Positions 6,359-13,231 of a stretch of DNA of 13,439 nucleotides are shown here, in pieces. Source of the DNA: Promethearchaeota archaeon. Lineage in GTDB: Archaea > Asgardarchaeota > Lokiarchaeia > Sigynarchaeales > SOKP01. The notes beneath the pieces were generated by a model. That model did no database searches. It worked only from the letters and a program-made list of their open reading frames with translations, and had not been told where the DNA came from. The stretch is from contig JAUXAJ010000121.1 of the NCBI GenBank assembly GCA_030620005.1, positions 1 through 13,439 on the forward strand, read 5' to 3'. The stretch's first letter is position 1, and each line of letters starts with the position of its first letter. The translations under genes were made by a program, and so were the position numbers.

Positions 6359-7840
6359 TTACTTCTTTTCTTTAGGTGCGTACTTTAAAGTTCTCGAAAA
6401 TATTTTTCCATAAAGATCCGTTGCCGCTTCTACTAATACGCTTCCTTCTAAAGCTTCTATCATATAATTTATTTCAATTTGTTCGTAAGGAAACAATTCT
6501 CTTATGGAAGTAATCCAAGGTTTACTTTCAAATACATCGTCTACAGCAGCTATGCGCAACTGGACATTTTCTAAAGTAAAGCCCGCAGTATTTGTTACTG
6601 TAAGTTTTAGTTTTTTCTCTTTTTCATTTAACCCCTTCGCAACAGATAAAAGCCTTCTAGCGCTGAATACTGTCTTGGCTTTATCATCTTCAGGTTTGGT
6701 TTCAATCCTTATCTCCTCTTCTTCAGCTGCGTCTTTAACGATATAAATTTTTCTCTTTTGAATATTATACTGTGCTACTTTTTTCAGCTTTGCTAGGAAT
6801 AATACTGCGTTCAAATTTATGGCGTTATACGGTTCTATTGAAAGATATCCTTTTTTGGCAGCATCTTCCATGACCTCAGCACCTAAACCTGTCCTCGCAA
6901 AGACGGTATTCTTCTTAGCACCAGCCCCTACAGATCCTATTGAAATATCCGCATTTTCACATGTCAGGTCCGTACAAAATGCACAACTTGAGGACTTAAA
7001 TTTATGTAACGACCTTATTGCATACGATTTTACTGGTTCTTCTTGATTATCTTCATATAAATGAAATTTGCCTTTATTTATATCCATTTTTGTAATTTTA
7101 GATAAATCTATCCCTTGGCTTTCAAAAAATGGATATAAGGTTTCTGGAGAAAAACTGTCCATGCAGAACAAACCAATCTTTAGGATATGAGCCCTCATGA
7201 AGAATCGAAGCATTCCTGAAGGAGAGTTCATCATTTTGTCAACGGCATCAATATTACAAGGTGTTCCTACGAAAGCAATCGACCGATAATCGCTTCGAAT
7301 GGCGTCCATCAATGCATCAACTGTTTGACTGTGGCAATATATTGAACCCGAAGATTTAATGGCATCGTCTTTTGTTGTAATTATTTGGGCCACTGGATGC
7401 CAAGGGTTTTTTGGATCCTTCATTGTAACAATTGCAGCATCGATTAAATGCTCGTCAAATAAATAACACAATAATGAGGTAACTGTTCCTCCATCTTGTC
7501 CGCCTATAAATTCAGGAATGTTAGTATTTGCGACATAACCCGTTTTAAATTCTCCCATTAGCTGAATGGGATCTGTAATCGTGCGAGGACATTGATTGTA
7601 ACAGATACCACAGCCAGTACATTTGCCTATCAATCTTGGTTGCCCCGCAATGGGATCCCACTCTAAAACAGGACAAACAGCTGCACAAGTACCACATTCA
7701 GTGCAAATTCCTGTTCTAACGATTTCCTTCATGAGCATGCCGTAGCTGTCTTTTTTACCTTCGAGTTTCCTCTGAATGAAATCAAAAGAGTATTGATATT
7801 TTGACTCAGCTTGTTCATGCTCTACTTTATCTTCTGTCAT
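6359..7840 (-). CDS. FrhB-type Fe-S flavoprotein (F420 hydrogenase/dehydrogenase beta family) with extra C-terminal domain
   Basis: The 493-residue protein starts with a two-cluster ferredoxin-like region: Cys46, 49, 52, 56 and Cys74, 77, 80, 84 form two CxxCxxCxxxCP motifs for [4Fe-4S] clusters. The FrhB core follows, with GGQDGG at 113-118, VGTPCNID at 191-198, GLFCMDSF at 223-230 and CAFCTDLTCENADISIGSVGA at 286-306, which together bind FAD and a further cluster. Family members pass electrons between F420 (or ferredoxin) and a partner enzyme. Residues 365-390 form an acidic linker, and 405-490 look like a beta-sandwich (LKLTVTNTAGFTLENVQLRIAAV), a domain not found in FrhB itself. No hydrogenase, Fpo or sulfite reductase partner is next to it, so its partner is unknown. 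ATG 7840 has a TATA box 26 bases upstream. Confidence 0.9.
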   Translation of the reverse strand: MTEDKVEHEQAESKYQYSFDFIQRKLEGKKDSYGMLMKEIVRTGICTECGTCAAVCPVLEWDPIAGQPRLIGKCTGCGICYNQCPRTITDPIQLMGEFKTGYVANTNIPEFIGGQDGGTVTSLLCYLFDEHLIDAAIVTMKDPKNPWHPVAQIITTKDDAIKSSGSIYCHSQTVDALMDAIRSDYRSIAFVGTPCNIDAVDKMMNSPSGMLRFFMRAHILKIGLFCMDSFSPETLYPFFESQGIDLSKITKMDINKGKFHLYEDNQEEPVKSYAIRSLHKFKSSSCAFCTDLTCENADISIGSVGAGAKKNTVFARTGLGAEVMEDAAKKGYLSIEPYNAINLNAVLFLAKLKKVAQYNIQKRKIYIVKDAAEEEEIRIETKPEDDKAKTVFSARRLLSVAKGLNEKEKKLKLTVTNTAGFTLENVQLRIAAVDDVFESKPWITSIRELFPYEQIEINYMIEALEGSVLVEAATDLYGKIFSRTLKYAPKEKK

Positions 7841-7862
7841 GTAAAGTCCATCAAAAATCTAA

Positions 7863-7870
7863 TTTATATT
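7863..7870 (-). promoter_or_regulatory. TATA box of the FrhB-type gene
   Basis: The minus strand reads AATATAAA, centred 26 bases before ATG 7840, with no Shine-Dalgarno sequence between. This fits a leaderless promoter and implies that the gene is transcribed separately from the small membrane protein gene upstream. Confidence 0.5.
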
Positions 7871-7988
7871 AAATACATTCGTATTTGATTACTAATAAAA
7901 ATAGATTAAAAAAAAAAAACCTTATCAAATTGAAGTAAAATAAAAAGAGATATTTAATAAAATTTTTACAAGTTAGAAATTTAAATTA

Positions 7989-8019
7989 TTTTCCTTATAA
8001 TAATGAATTATAAGGAAAA
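7989..8019 (-). terminator. 12-bp hairpin after the small membrane protein gene
   Basis: TTTTCCTTATAA (7989-8000) and TTATAAGGAAAA (8008-8019) are perfect reverse complements around a seven-base loop. The hairpin begins 11 bases past the stop codon of the 41-residue gene in its direction of transcription and ends in a T-run, so it may end that transcript or stabilise its 3' end. It lies about 120 bases upstream of the FrhB promoter and could instead bind a regulator. Confidence 0.5.
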
Positions 8020-8029
8020 AATAAATAAA

Positions 8030-8155
8030 TTAGAGTTTTAAAAGAATCATATCTAACGTGAGGGCAGAGAAAACAATGAACAAAATTACCAGTAAAAATT
8101 GGCCAGTTCTGAATGTGAGAACTAATTTTTTATTAAATCTTTGTTCAATTGTCAT
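8030..8155 (-). CDS. 41-residue single-span membrane protein
   Basis: The minus strand from ATG 8155 reads MTIEQRFNKKLVLTFRTGQF and continues through a hydrophobic stretch (about residues 20-34, LLVILFIVFSALTL) to MILLKL and TAA. The positive N-terminal part followed by one membrane helix predicts an inner-membrane peptide with the N-terminus in the cytosol. A TATA box lies 26 bases before the ATG and a strong hairpin follows the stop, so the frame has its own promoter and end signal, which raises it above chance. It is codirectional with the FrhB-type gene, 190 bases upstream. No family is recognised. The opposite strand carries a 30-codon frame (8076-8168) with no such signals. Confidence 0.5.
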   Translation of the reverse strand: MTIEQRFNKKLVLTFRTGQFLLVILFIVFSALTLDMILLKL

Positions 8156-8177
8156 GAATAACTATTAAATAAATATC

Positions 8178-8185
8178 AATATAAA
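8178..8185 (-). promoter_or_regulatory. TATA box of the small membrane protein gene
   Basis: The minus strand reads TTTATATT, centred 26 bases upstream of ATG 8155. It is the same box-to-start distance as for the FrhB-type gene. Confidence 0.42.
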
Positions 8186-8300
8186 TATTTTGGGGGAATT
8201 TCTCATTTTTCCTTATCGAGAGATTTTGATACATGATCCAGTTTTCGAATGGAAAACATTTATAACAGAACAAATAAACATTTTAGTATATTTTTAAAAA

Positions 8301-8308
8301 TTATAAAA
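8301..8308 (+). promoter_or_regulatory. TATA box of the acetoacetate-decarboxylase-family gene
   Basis: TTATAAAA is centred 26-27 bases before ATG 8331, with no Shine-Dalgarno sequence between them, as for a leaderless transcript. The divergent small gene has its box about 120 bases to the left. Confidence 0.45.
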
Positions 8309-8330
8309 TAAAAGAAATTGATGTTAAAAA

Positions 8331-9068
8331 ATGGTTGAACATGAACAATCGGTCGATTATTCCATGCCTCGACAGTGTGGCTTATATCCTCCACCGCCTT
8401 ATAAGTATCCACACGCACGAGTGTTAATGGTTTTAGTTCAGTGTCCATTTGACATTAAAAAAAATTATTTACCACCAGAATTAGAGCCTGGAAAAGGTTT
8501 CGATATAATTGTGTTCGCAGAATATCCAGATTCCACGATTGGCCCTTATTACGAGAATTTGATTTTGTTAAATTGTTCATATAAGAAAAAAATTGGCTCT
8601 TTCGTGTTTAACATATATGTAGATTCGGATGAAGCGTTAACAGCGGGTAGAGAAATATGGGGTTACCCTAAGAAAATATGTGATATAAATTTATCTCCTA
8701 TACAAGATAATAAGTTAAAAGGCACCTTAACTCGAAAAGGGATACAATTTCTTGATGTTGAAGTAGAGTTGACGGATAAACCATTAGCGATGGATCCGAA
8801 AACTACAATTGGAAGCATGCCATTATATAATTTAAAAATAATCCCCGATGTTGCTGATAATTCTAAACCCATACTTCGGCAATTAACAGCAACTTATCTG
8901 GAATATGGAGATTTTTACAAAACAGCAAGTGGTAAAACTAGTCACGTTAAAAGTGAGTACTCGCAATACGATATTTGCCACGAAATTTTAAAAGATGCGA
9001 ATATAAATCTAGGTGCATTTTACTTAGAAGGTGATGTCATTCTCCCAAACGGGCAATTATTAGAATAA
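8331..9068 (+). CDS. acetoacetate decarboxylase family protein
   Basis: The 245-residue protein is nearly the length of clostridial acetoacetate decarboxylase (244). GREIWGYPKKICD at 106-118 contains the Lys-Lys pair (Lys114 and Lys115 here, Lys115 and Lys116 in the clostridial enzyme) in which the first lysine forms the Schiff base and the second lowers its pKa. An Arg at 30, a Glu at 64 and a Glu at 75 fall close to the active-site Arg29, Glu61 and Glu76 of that enzyme. The catalytic set therefore looks intact. The reaction could be decarboxylation of acetoacetate or another beta-keto acid; other members of the superfamily perform aldol or dehydration chemistry. It lies 126 bases upstream of the FAD dehydrogenase gene on the same strand, with a T9 tract between, so co-transcription is possible but not shown. 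Confidence 0.9.
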   Translation: MVEHEQSVDYSMPRQCGLYPPPPYKYPHARVLMVLVQCPFDIKKNYLPPELEPGKGFDIIVFAEYPDSTIGPYYENLILLNCSYKKKIGSFVFNIYVDSDEALTAGREIWGYPKKICDINLSPIQDNKLKGTLTRKGIQFLDVEVELTDKPLAMDPKTTIGSMPLYNLKIIPDVADNSKPILRQLTATYLEYGDFYKTASGKTSHVKSEYSQYDICHEILKDANINLGAFYLEGDVILPNGQLLE

Positions 9069-9146
9069 TTATTAAAGTAACATGTCGAATCTTTAAGTCA
9101 CAGATCAATGCATTTAAAAATAAATTAATCGAATTATTATTTAACA

Positions 9147-9155
9147 TTTTTTTTT
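9147..9155 (+). terminator. T9 tract after the decarboxylase gene
   Basis: Nine T in a row lie in the 126-base gap between the decarboxylase and FAD dehydrogenase genes. It may terminate part of the upstream transcription. No stem precedes it. Confidence 0.3.
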
Positions 9156-9194
9156 CATAAATAATAGAAATAAATAATGAATATATGATGAATC

Positions 9195-10700
9195 TTGAGC
9201 GAAAATCAAGCTGTTTTAGGGAAGATAGAAAATATCGTCGGGACCAAATATGTCTCTGATTCAAAACCAATTTGTTATTCCTATTCAATGAATTGTGATT
9301 GGGTGTTACAAGGGATTCCGGATTTAGTAGTGAGGCCCGGCACTCCCGCTGAAGTTTCTGAAATATTAAAACTCGCAAATCATCATGGCACAAAGGTTAT
9401 TCCTAGAGGAAATGGCGCAGATTTAACAGGTGGGGCAAAACCAATTGGAGATGGAGGCATTGTATTAGATTTAACTCGCTTGAATAAAATACTAGATGTG
9501 GACGAGAAAAATCGAATCGTTACGGTTGAGGTTGGAATTTCTTGGAGCGAATTATGCGAAAAATTAAGCAAAGTAGGCATTGGGTATTACACCGGCTCGA
9601 CTGGTCCGGCTTCAGGATTCTCTGCGACAGTAGGGGGCGGACTTTCGAACAATTCAGTGGGAGGAGGAGGTGCTGCCATGTACGGAAACGTAACGGAACA
9701 ATGCGTGGGATTAGAAGTCATTTTACCTACTGGAGAAATAATATATACCGGCACAAAAGCTAACTCTTTTTGCGATAAAGCATTTACGAGATTTGGACTA
9801 GGTCCCGATTATTCTGGCTTGTTTTTAGGAGACGTGGGAATTCACGGCGTAAAGACGAAAGCTTCTTTAAATATATATCCCCTTCCAGAACACGCGGCAT
9901 ATAGCACGTATGAAATTAAAAAGTCCAAGGAAGTATCTGAATCGATAAGAGCCTCAAATGTAATGATAAGATGGCAGCACGAAAATTTACTTCTACACGA
10001 CTTTTATTATTATCCTCTTTCTTTTGTAAGACAATTAAGAGCGCTAAAGATAAAAAAAAACCTGTTAAAGGCCAAGGTTAGGGGGAGTGTTTTATTCTAT
10101 ACGGCTGTAGCAAACACTCAAAAAGAATTGGATTACAATGTGGAGCGAATCGAAAAGATTGCGATTGATGCTGATTTAAGAAAATTAGGTCCTACTGTAG
10201 AAGAAGGTAATTTAGGAAAGTGGTTTTATGAAGATAATGGAAAATGGCAATGGTCTCATGTTTGCTGGGGAGGTCCATATCTTTTTTCTTTAGGATCGTG
10301 TCTAAAATGTCCTACCTATCAATTACCTGACTATGTTAAACTGTATTCAGATTGGGTAGACAAAAATTTTAATCGAATGGCTGAAGTAGGAGGGGGCACC
10401 GCCGATTTCATAGCGTTTGGTGTTCATCCAAATCACATTGATATAGCAGGGGGAATCGGACTTGTCGCCAAGAGAGAAAACAGAGAAATTCTACACGAAT
10501 TATGGAAAGATTTCTTAACCACCCAAATAAAAACTATAGGTGGAATCCACTATTGGATGGGCGAAATTATAGGGAGAGCTTTAATTGATGCAGGAGCAAT
10601 AACAGAAGAATATTACAATTTTATGATTTCGATTAAGAAGGCTTTGGATCCAAATAAAATTTTAAGCCCTGGAAAGTTTTATTTAGGTGATAATTATTAA
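9195..10700 (+). CDS. GlcD-type FAD-binding dehydrogenase
   Basis: The 501-residue protein has the vanillyl-alcohol-oxidase-type FAD fold. VVRPGTPAEVSEILKLAN at 45-62 and PRGNGADLTGGAKP at 70-83 form the pyrophosphate-binding region, GGGLSNNSVGGGGAAMYGN at 147-165 the second FAD segment, and GLFLGDVGIHGVKT at 208-221 matches the family's usual G-L-F-x-G-x-E-G-T-L-G. The C-terminus ends with ILSPGKFYLGD, the usual NPGK-like tail. Family members oxidise glycolate, lactate, 2-hydroxyglutarate or alkyl ether lipids. TTG 9195 is chosen because an in-frame TGA lies two codons upstream and the next ATG would remove conserved N-terminal residues. The partner Fe-S gene begins three bases after the stop, so the two form an operon. 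The C-terminal substrate domain differs enough that the substrate cannot be named. Confidence 0.9.
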   Translation: MSENQAVLGKIENIVGTKYVSDSKPICYSYSMNCDWVLQGIPDLVVRPGTPAEVSEILKLANHHGTKVIPRGNGADLTGGAKPIGDGGIVLDLTRLNKILDVDEKNRIVTVEVGISWSELCEKLSKVGIGYYTGSTGPASGFSATVGGGLSNNSVGGGGAAMYGNVTEQCVGLEVILPTGEIIYTGTKANSFCDKAFTRFGLGPDYSGLFLGDVGIHGVKTKASLNIYPLPEHAAYSTYEIKKSKEVSESIRASNVMIRWQHENLLLHDFYYYPLSFVRQLRALKIKKNLLKAKVRGSVLFYTAVANTQKELDYNVERIEKIAIDADLRKLGPTVEEGNLGKWFYEDNGKWQWSHVCWGGPYLFSLGSCLKCPTYQLPDYVKLYSDWVDKNFNRMAEVGGGTADFIAFGVHPNHIDIAGGIGLVAKRENREILHELWKDFLTTQIKTIGGIHYWMGEIIGRALIDAGAITEEYYNFMISIKKALDPNKILSPGKFYLGDNY

Positions 10701-10703
10701 AAG

Positions 10704-11942
10704 GTGAAGATGTTGGGTGAAACAAAAGATCCTTTAAAAAATTTAAGACAATATTTGGAAGCAGCTTTATCGTGTGTTCATTGTGGACAATGTCGAGTCG
10801 CTAATTGGCCTTCAAAAGGGATATTTTACATTTGTCCGGTATACCAAACGGAAATTACGCCGAATTTTGAGCCCTATTTTGCTCGAGGTAAAAATATCAT
10901 TCTAAAAGGCCTCTTGTGGGGCGATTTAGAATTAAGCCAAGAAATAAGCGATATTATATTTCAATGCACGCTCTGTGGAGCTTGCGAAGAGTTTTGCCAT
11001 AACGCTTATGAGGAAAGCATTGATTTTGCCACTCATAGATACATGGATACGGTTACTGTGTTTGAAGCTTTAAGAGCGGACCTTGTTGAAGCGGGATATC
11101 CTATAGAATCACAAGTTCCAATGAATAAGTCCATGGTCGAATTATTAAATCCATACGAACGAGACAACAAAGACAAGCTTATATGGAAGGAGAAATTAGA
11201 TTTTGAAGTAAAGGATGCAAATATAGAAGACGCTGAAGTATTATATTTTGTGGGATGCACGGCAGCACTCACTCCTAAAATCCAAAATGTTGCTCTCGCA
11301 ACAGCAAAGATTTTTCACAAATTGGGGGTCGATTTTGCCATATTTGGAGAAAAAGAAATATGCTGTGGAAGCGTTGCAATGCGCACGGGAGATAGAAAAG
11401 CATTCGAAGTCATCGCAGAGAAAAATGCCAATTTGTTTAAAGAGAGGGGAGTTAAAAAAATCATTACAAGTTGTGCTGGTTATTATCGGACTCTCAAAAA
11501 AGACTATGGAGATAAACTAAATGGAATAGAAATCATGCATACTGCAGAATTTTTGGATGATCTATTCAGTAAGAAGGAGTTAAAGATTAAAAATTTGAAT
11601 ATTCAAGCTACATACCAAGACCCCTGCCACATTGGAAGACATATGGAAATGTACGAAATTCCTAGGTGTTTGTTACAAAATATCACGACCTTAGTCGAAA
11701 TGAAGACTAATAAAAATTCCGCATCTTATTATGAAGCAGGAGGAGGAGTTAGAAAAAATTTTCCAGACTTGTCTTTAGAAATGGCAAAAAATCGCGTAAA
11801 AGACGCGGAGGAAACTGGTGTAAAGTATTTAGTAAGTACATGTCCATTCTGCTATCGCAATTTATCTGATGCTATAGAAATTCTTAAATCAGATTTAAAA
11901 ATGGTAGATTTAGTAGAATTATTTTTAAAATCCTTAGAATAA
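10704..11942 (+). CDS. CCG-domain Fe-S oxidoreductase (GlpC/HdrD-like), partner of the FAD dehydrogenase
   Basis: The 412-residue protein has an N-terminal ferredoxin-like part with Cys24, 27, 30, 44 and Cys88, 91, 94, 98 for two [4Fe-4S] clusters, although the first motif is stretched (CVHCGQC then ICP 14 residues later). Two CCG domains follow. The first is complete: Cys185, the CCG at 220-222 and Cys257. The second has DPCH (Cys308) and STCPFCY (Cys380 and 383), but its central pair is Tyr342-Tyr343 in SYYEAGGG, where CCGAGGG is expected. Such proteins accept electrons from a flavoprotein and pass them to quinone, a thiol/disulfide couple or another carrier. There is no membrane segment. 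GTG 10704 and ATG 10710 are both possible starts; AGGTGA at 10702-10707 is too close to either to decide. Confidence 0.9.
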   Translation: MKMLGETKDPLKNLRQYLEAALSCVHCGQCRVANWPSKGIFYICPVYQTEITPNFEPYFARGKNIILKGLLWGDLELSQEISDIIFQCTLCGACEEFCHNAYEESIDFATHRYMDTVTVFEALRADLVEAGYPIESQVPMNKSMVELLNPYERDNKDKLIWKEKLDFEVKDANIEDAEVLYFVGCTAALTPKIQNVALATAKIFHKLGVDFAIFGEKEICCGSVAMRTGDRKAFEVIAEKNANLFKERGVKKIITSCAGYYRTLKKDYGDKLNGIEIMHTAEFLDDLFSKKELKIKNLNIQATYQDPCHIGRHMEMYEIPRCLLQNITTLVEMKTNKNSASYYEAGGGVRKNFPDLSLEMAKNRVKDAEETGVKYLVSTCPFCYRNLSDAIEILKSDLKMVDLVELFLKSLE

Positions 11943-11987
11943 TAGCACTTTTTAAAAAAATTTGAATTTTTAAAATGATAAAGAAAT

Positions 11988-12007
11988 CCACTCCTTTTAA
12001 GGAGTGG
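11988..12007. repeat. 9-bp palindrome, possible left end of an IS200/IS605-type element
   Basis: CCACTCCTT (11988-11996) pairs perfectly with AAGGAGTGG (11999-12007) around a two-base TT loop. It stands 45 bases after the Fe-S gene stop and 72 bases before the broken tnpB-like start. Short GC-richer palindromes of this kind form the ends of IS200/IS605-type elements. It could equally be the terminator of the dehydrogenase operon, as it is followed by TTAAAAAA rather than a long T-run. Confidence 0.45.
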
Positions 12008-12079
12008 TTAAAAAATAGAAATTACAAAATCATGACACTCTAAACATTATATACATGGCAAGATTACTATATATTGATC

Positions 12080-12154
12080 ATGGAACTAACGCAGAATTTA
12101 CCCATTTTTCCAACGGATTCACAACTTAAAGTATTGTAGGATTTGTCGGAATAA
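12080..12154 (+). pseudogene. decayed N-terminus of a TnpB-like transposase (IS200/IS605 family)
   Basis: From ATG 12080 the frame reads MELTQNLPIFPTDSQLKVL, then TAG (12137), DLSE and TAA (12152). TnpB/OrfB proteins commonly begin with a motif of the kind basic-x-I-x-P-T-x-x-Q-x-x-x-L-(W)-D-L-S-E, and TAG here would replace the Trp TGG by one transition. The match breaks off after DLSE and the rest of the gene is missing. The 193 bases from there to the HD-domain gene show no further transposase. This is identification by a short motif only. Confidence 0.42.
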
Positions 12155-12183
12155 TTTTTGTATTTGGGGGTTTACCGACAAAT
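12141..12183. repeat. inverted repeat with 25-nt loop
   Basis: ATTTGTCGG (12141-12149) and CCGACAAAT (12175-12183) are perfect reverse complements and are clearly more GC-rich than the surroundings. The first arm overlaps the DLSE codons of the tnpB-like remnant. It may be part of the same decayed element or a structured RNA; nothing else in the 12184-12347 stretch stands out. Confidence 0.5.
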
Positions 12184-12347
12184 ATTAATCATCGTTAACT
12201 TCTTATAAAATTTGTTAAAATAATATTTGCGCCAAAAATTGTAGTTTATTCTTGGAAATCATTTTATTAAGAATAAATTTTTAATAATTTCAAATTACTA
12301 TACAATTAATTAAGTCTTAAAAATGCTTAAATGGTGTTTCGCACTAC

Positions 12348-13115
12348 ATGGTTTCTTTGTTTGAAATCTATAATAATAGAAAAGGTCAATTCCCAAAACA
12401 TCATTACATGGATTTAGAGACTATTAATTGGATAGAAGAGAATAAGCCAACCTTTAACATTAACATCTCAACTAAAAGAAGTATAAAGCCAGAGATAGAT
12501 AAAATTCTATTAGAAATTAAAAAATTCACTCCTCTCTCGAATTGGTTCCTAAATCCTGAAGAAGAAAATACCATTCATGGAATGAGGCATATTTTAAGAG
12601 TAACTTTTTTCTCCTTAGTATTGGTCTCCTTAAAGGATTATGATAAAGAATGTCCAAACATTTTCCAAAATGTTCTAGTTGCAAGTGCATTACACGACTT
12701 GAGACGACGAAACGATTTAGTTGATCTCTATCATTCCAAGAGAACGGCAAGGTGGTTTAAAGAAAATATATCATCCGTAGAAAATCATTATGAAATTCAC
12801 CTTTCTGAAGGTGATATTGATGAGATATATCAAGCAATATTACTTCATAATAAACCATACAAGGATATCTTCGATAATCCGGAATATATTAAATACAAAA
12901 CTTTAACTGATATTCTCAAGACTGCAGATGCTTTAGATCGATACAGATTACCCAATGTTAGCTTTTGGATTAACGATAAACATTTATCTCTTATACCAAC
13001 CGATAATTTAAAACAAATAGCTTTTGAATTATTAATTCTAAGTGAATTAAACTTCCTGAATGGATCTTCTAATGTTGATAGTATTTTAATTGCGTTAAAT
13101 GAATTAAAACACTAA
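12348..13115 (+). CDS. HD-domain phosphohydrolase
   Basis: The 255-residue protein has the HD signature spread in the usual order: HGMRH at 77-81, ASALHDLRR at 112-120 (His116-Asp117), H129 in LYHSKRTARWF, LLHN with His167, and KTADALDRYR with Asp195. These residues would hold one or two metal ions for hydrolysis of a phosphate ester or nucleotide. The first 60 residues are not recognisable. The substrate cannot be told; HD proteins act on nucleotides, cyclic dinucleotides and related compounds. It stands alone, with a weak TATA-like CTTAAAAA at 12316-12323, about 28 bases upstream. ATG 12348 is the first in-frame start. It is cytosolic. Confidence 0.85.
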   Translation: MVSLFEIYNNRKGQFPKHHYMDLETINWIEENKPTFNINISTKRSIKPEIDKILLEIKKFTPLSNWFLNPEEENTIHGMRHILRVTFFSLVLVSLKDYDKECPNIFQNVLVASALHDLRRRNDLVDLYHSKRTARWFKENISSVENHYEIHLSEGDIDEIYQAILLHNKPYKDIFDNPEYIKYKTLTDILKTADALDRYRLPNVSFWINDKHLSLIPTDNLKQIAFELLILSELNFLNGSSNVDSILIALNELKH

Positions 13116-13162
13116 GTTTTTATAGTTTTCAGCAATTTTAATGAAAATTAATTCATTTTTAG

Positions 13163-13177
13163 AGTAATATTATTACT
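13163..13177. promoter_or_regulatory. 15-bp palindrome upstream of the ribbon-helix-helix gene
   Basis: AGTAATA and TATTACT flank a single T. Ribbon-helix-helix proteins often bind such short palindromes at their own promoters, and this one is 55 bases before the next start codon. In AT-rich DNA a seven-base arm can occur by chance. Confidence 0.25.
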
Positions 13178-13231
13178 AAACTTGCGCACTCTTACTATTT
13201 TAAAACGAAGATTCAATTCTTTCAACTTATC

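Noticed and set aside
8076..8168. 30-codon plus-strand frame opposite the small membrane protein
   Set aside because: It has no promoter at the right distance and no domain-like composition. The minus strand has promoter, hydrophobic helix and 3' hairpin.
9184..9258. C/D-box guide RNA suggested by ATGATGA and a later CTGA
   Set aside because: The boxes fall across a start codon and within conserved coding sequence, and no D'/C' pair or terminal stem is present.
12055..12129. 24-codon frame MARLLYIDHG... as a small gene
   Set aside because: It overlaps the tnpB-like remnant in another frame, and has no ribosome site, correctly placed promoter or recognisable homology.
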